Below, one piece after another: positions 63,982-64,000 of a DNA stretch of 64,000 bases. The notes under the pieces were generated by a model. The model was given only the letters and a program-made list of their open reading frames with translations. It did no database searches and had not been told where the DNA came from. The position numbers were made by a program, and so were the translations under genes. The stretch lies in assembly GCA_910579535.1 (NCBI GenBank), contig CAJTUR010000001.1, forward strand, positions 30,911 through 94,910. The letters run 5' to 3'. The stretch is from an uncultured Bacilli bacterium. Lineage in GTDB: Bacteria; Bacillota_I; Bacilli_A; RF39; UBA660. Numbering within the stretch: the first letter of the stretch is position 1; every line of letters begins with the position of its first letter.

Positions 63982-64000
63982 TCGGGCATAACCCCACTGC

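Noticed and set aside
1..64000. CRISPR arrays, rRNA genes, prophage structural genes
   Set aside because: No regularly spaced repeats, no rRNA sequence and no capsid, tail or terminase-like protein seen.
1..64000. TGA read as tryptophan (Mycoplasma-type code)
   Set aside because: Many conserved genes (e.g. dnaA, pth, rplM neighbours) use TGA or TAA as proper stops and TGG for Trp, and the TGA stops coincide with normal protein lengths.

Overview
This is the replication-origin region of a very AT-rich, low-GC Gram-positive chromosome. The gene order mnmE-jag-yidC-rnpA-rpmH / oriC / dnaA-dnaN-comK-recF-gyrB-gyrA is the classic Bacillota arrangement. bofA, spoVT, yabG, yabP, yabQ and spoVG point to an endospore-forming ancestry, and comK to the Bacilli. 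An uncultured gut-type Bacilli/Erysipelotrichia-like lineage fits, but the genus cannot be named from this sequence. The genetic code is standard, with TGA used as stop.

Region 1 (1-14300): the minus-strand jag-yidC-rnpA-rpmH block and mnmE face the plus-strand dnaA block across oriC. DnaA boxes lie on both sides of dnaA. Three perfect parS sites (TGTTTCACGTGAAACA) sit after gyrA, between and beside two decayed small genes. Region 2 (14300-37720): SRP RNA and a continuous housekeeping run: tadA, dnaX, ybaB, recR, bofA, holB, ricT, a tRNA methyltransferase, pth, mfd, spoVT, metG, tatD, a 3D-domain protein, ksgA, yabG, veg, spoVG, yabP, yabQ, divIC, truA, rplM and rpsI. A methionine-type T-box is separated from metG by two frameshifted genes, one of them broken in a 9-G run.

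Region 3 (37881-49083): an 11.2-kb integrative mobilizable element inserted in the GHGG motif codons of an N-acetylmuramoyl-L-alanine amidase gene. It carries a large serine recombinase, a MobV relaxase, a pMV158-type oriT nick sequence, a tRNA-Trp and regulators. Its main cargo is an operon with its own promoter, a histidine-rich leader peptide and a terminator, followed by an S51-like peptidase, an S66/MccF-like peptidase with its full catalytic triad, and a second histidyl-tRNA synthetase. This looks like an inducible resistance or immunity cassette against a HisRS-poisoning compound, sensed through tRNA-His charging. It is the strongest candidate for an undescribed system here.

Region 4 (49312-64000): the same amidase gene is broken a second time, and a defence island follows. 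It holds a large protein with a PD-(D/E)XK-like C-terminus, an HsdM remnant, a Fic protein, a complete type I restriction-modification operon (AbrB-like gene, hsdM, hsdS, hsdR) whose HsdR carries a YunG-like C-terminal domain, and a membrane protein next to a PHP-domain ATPase that stops before its Walker B region at an inverted repeat at the window edge.
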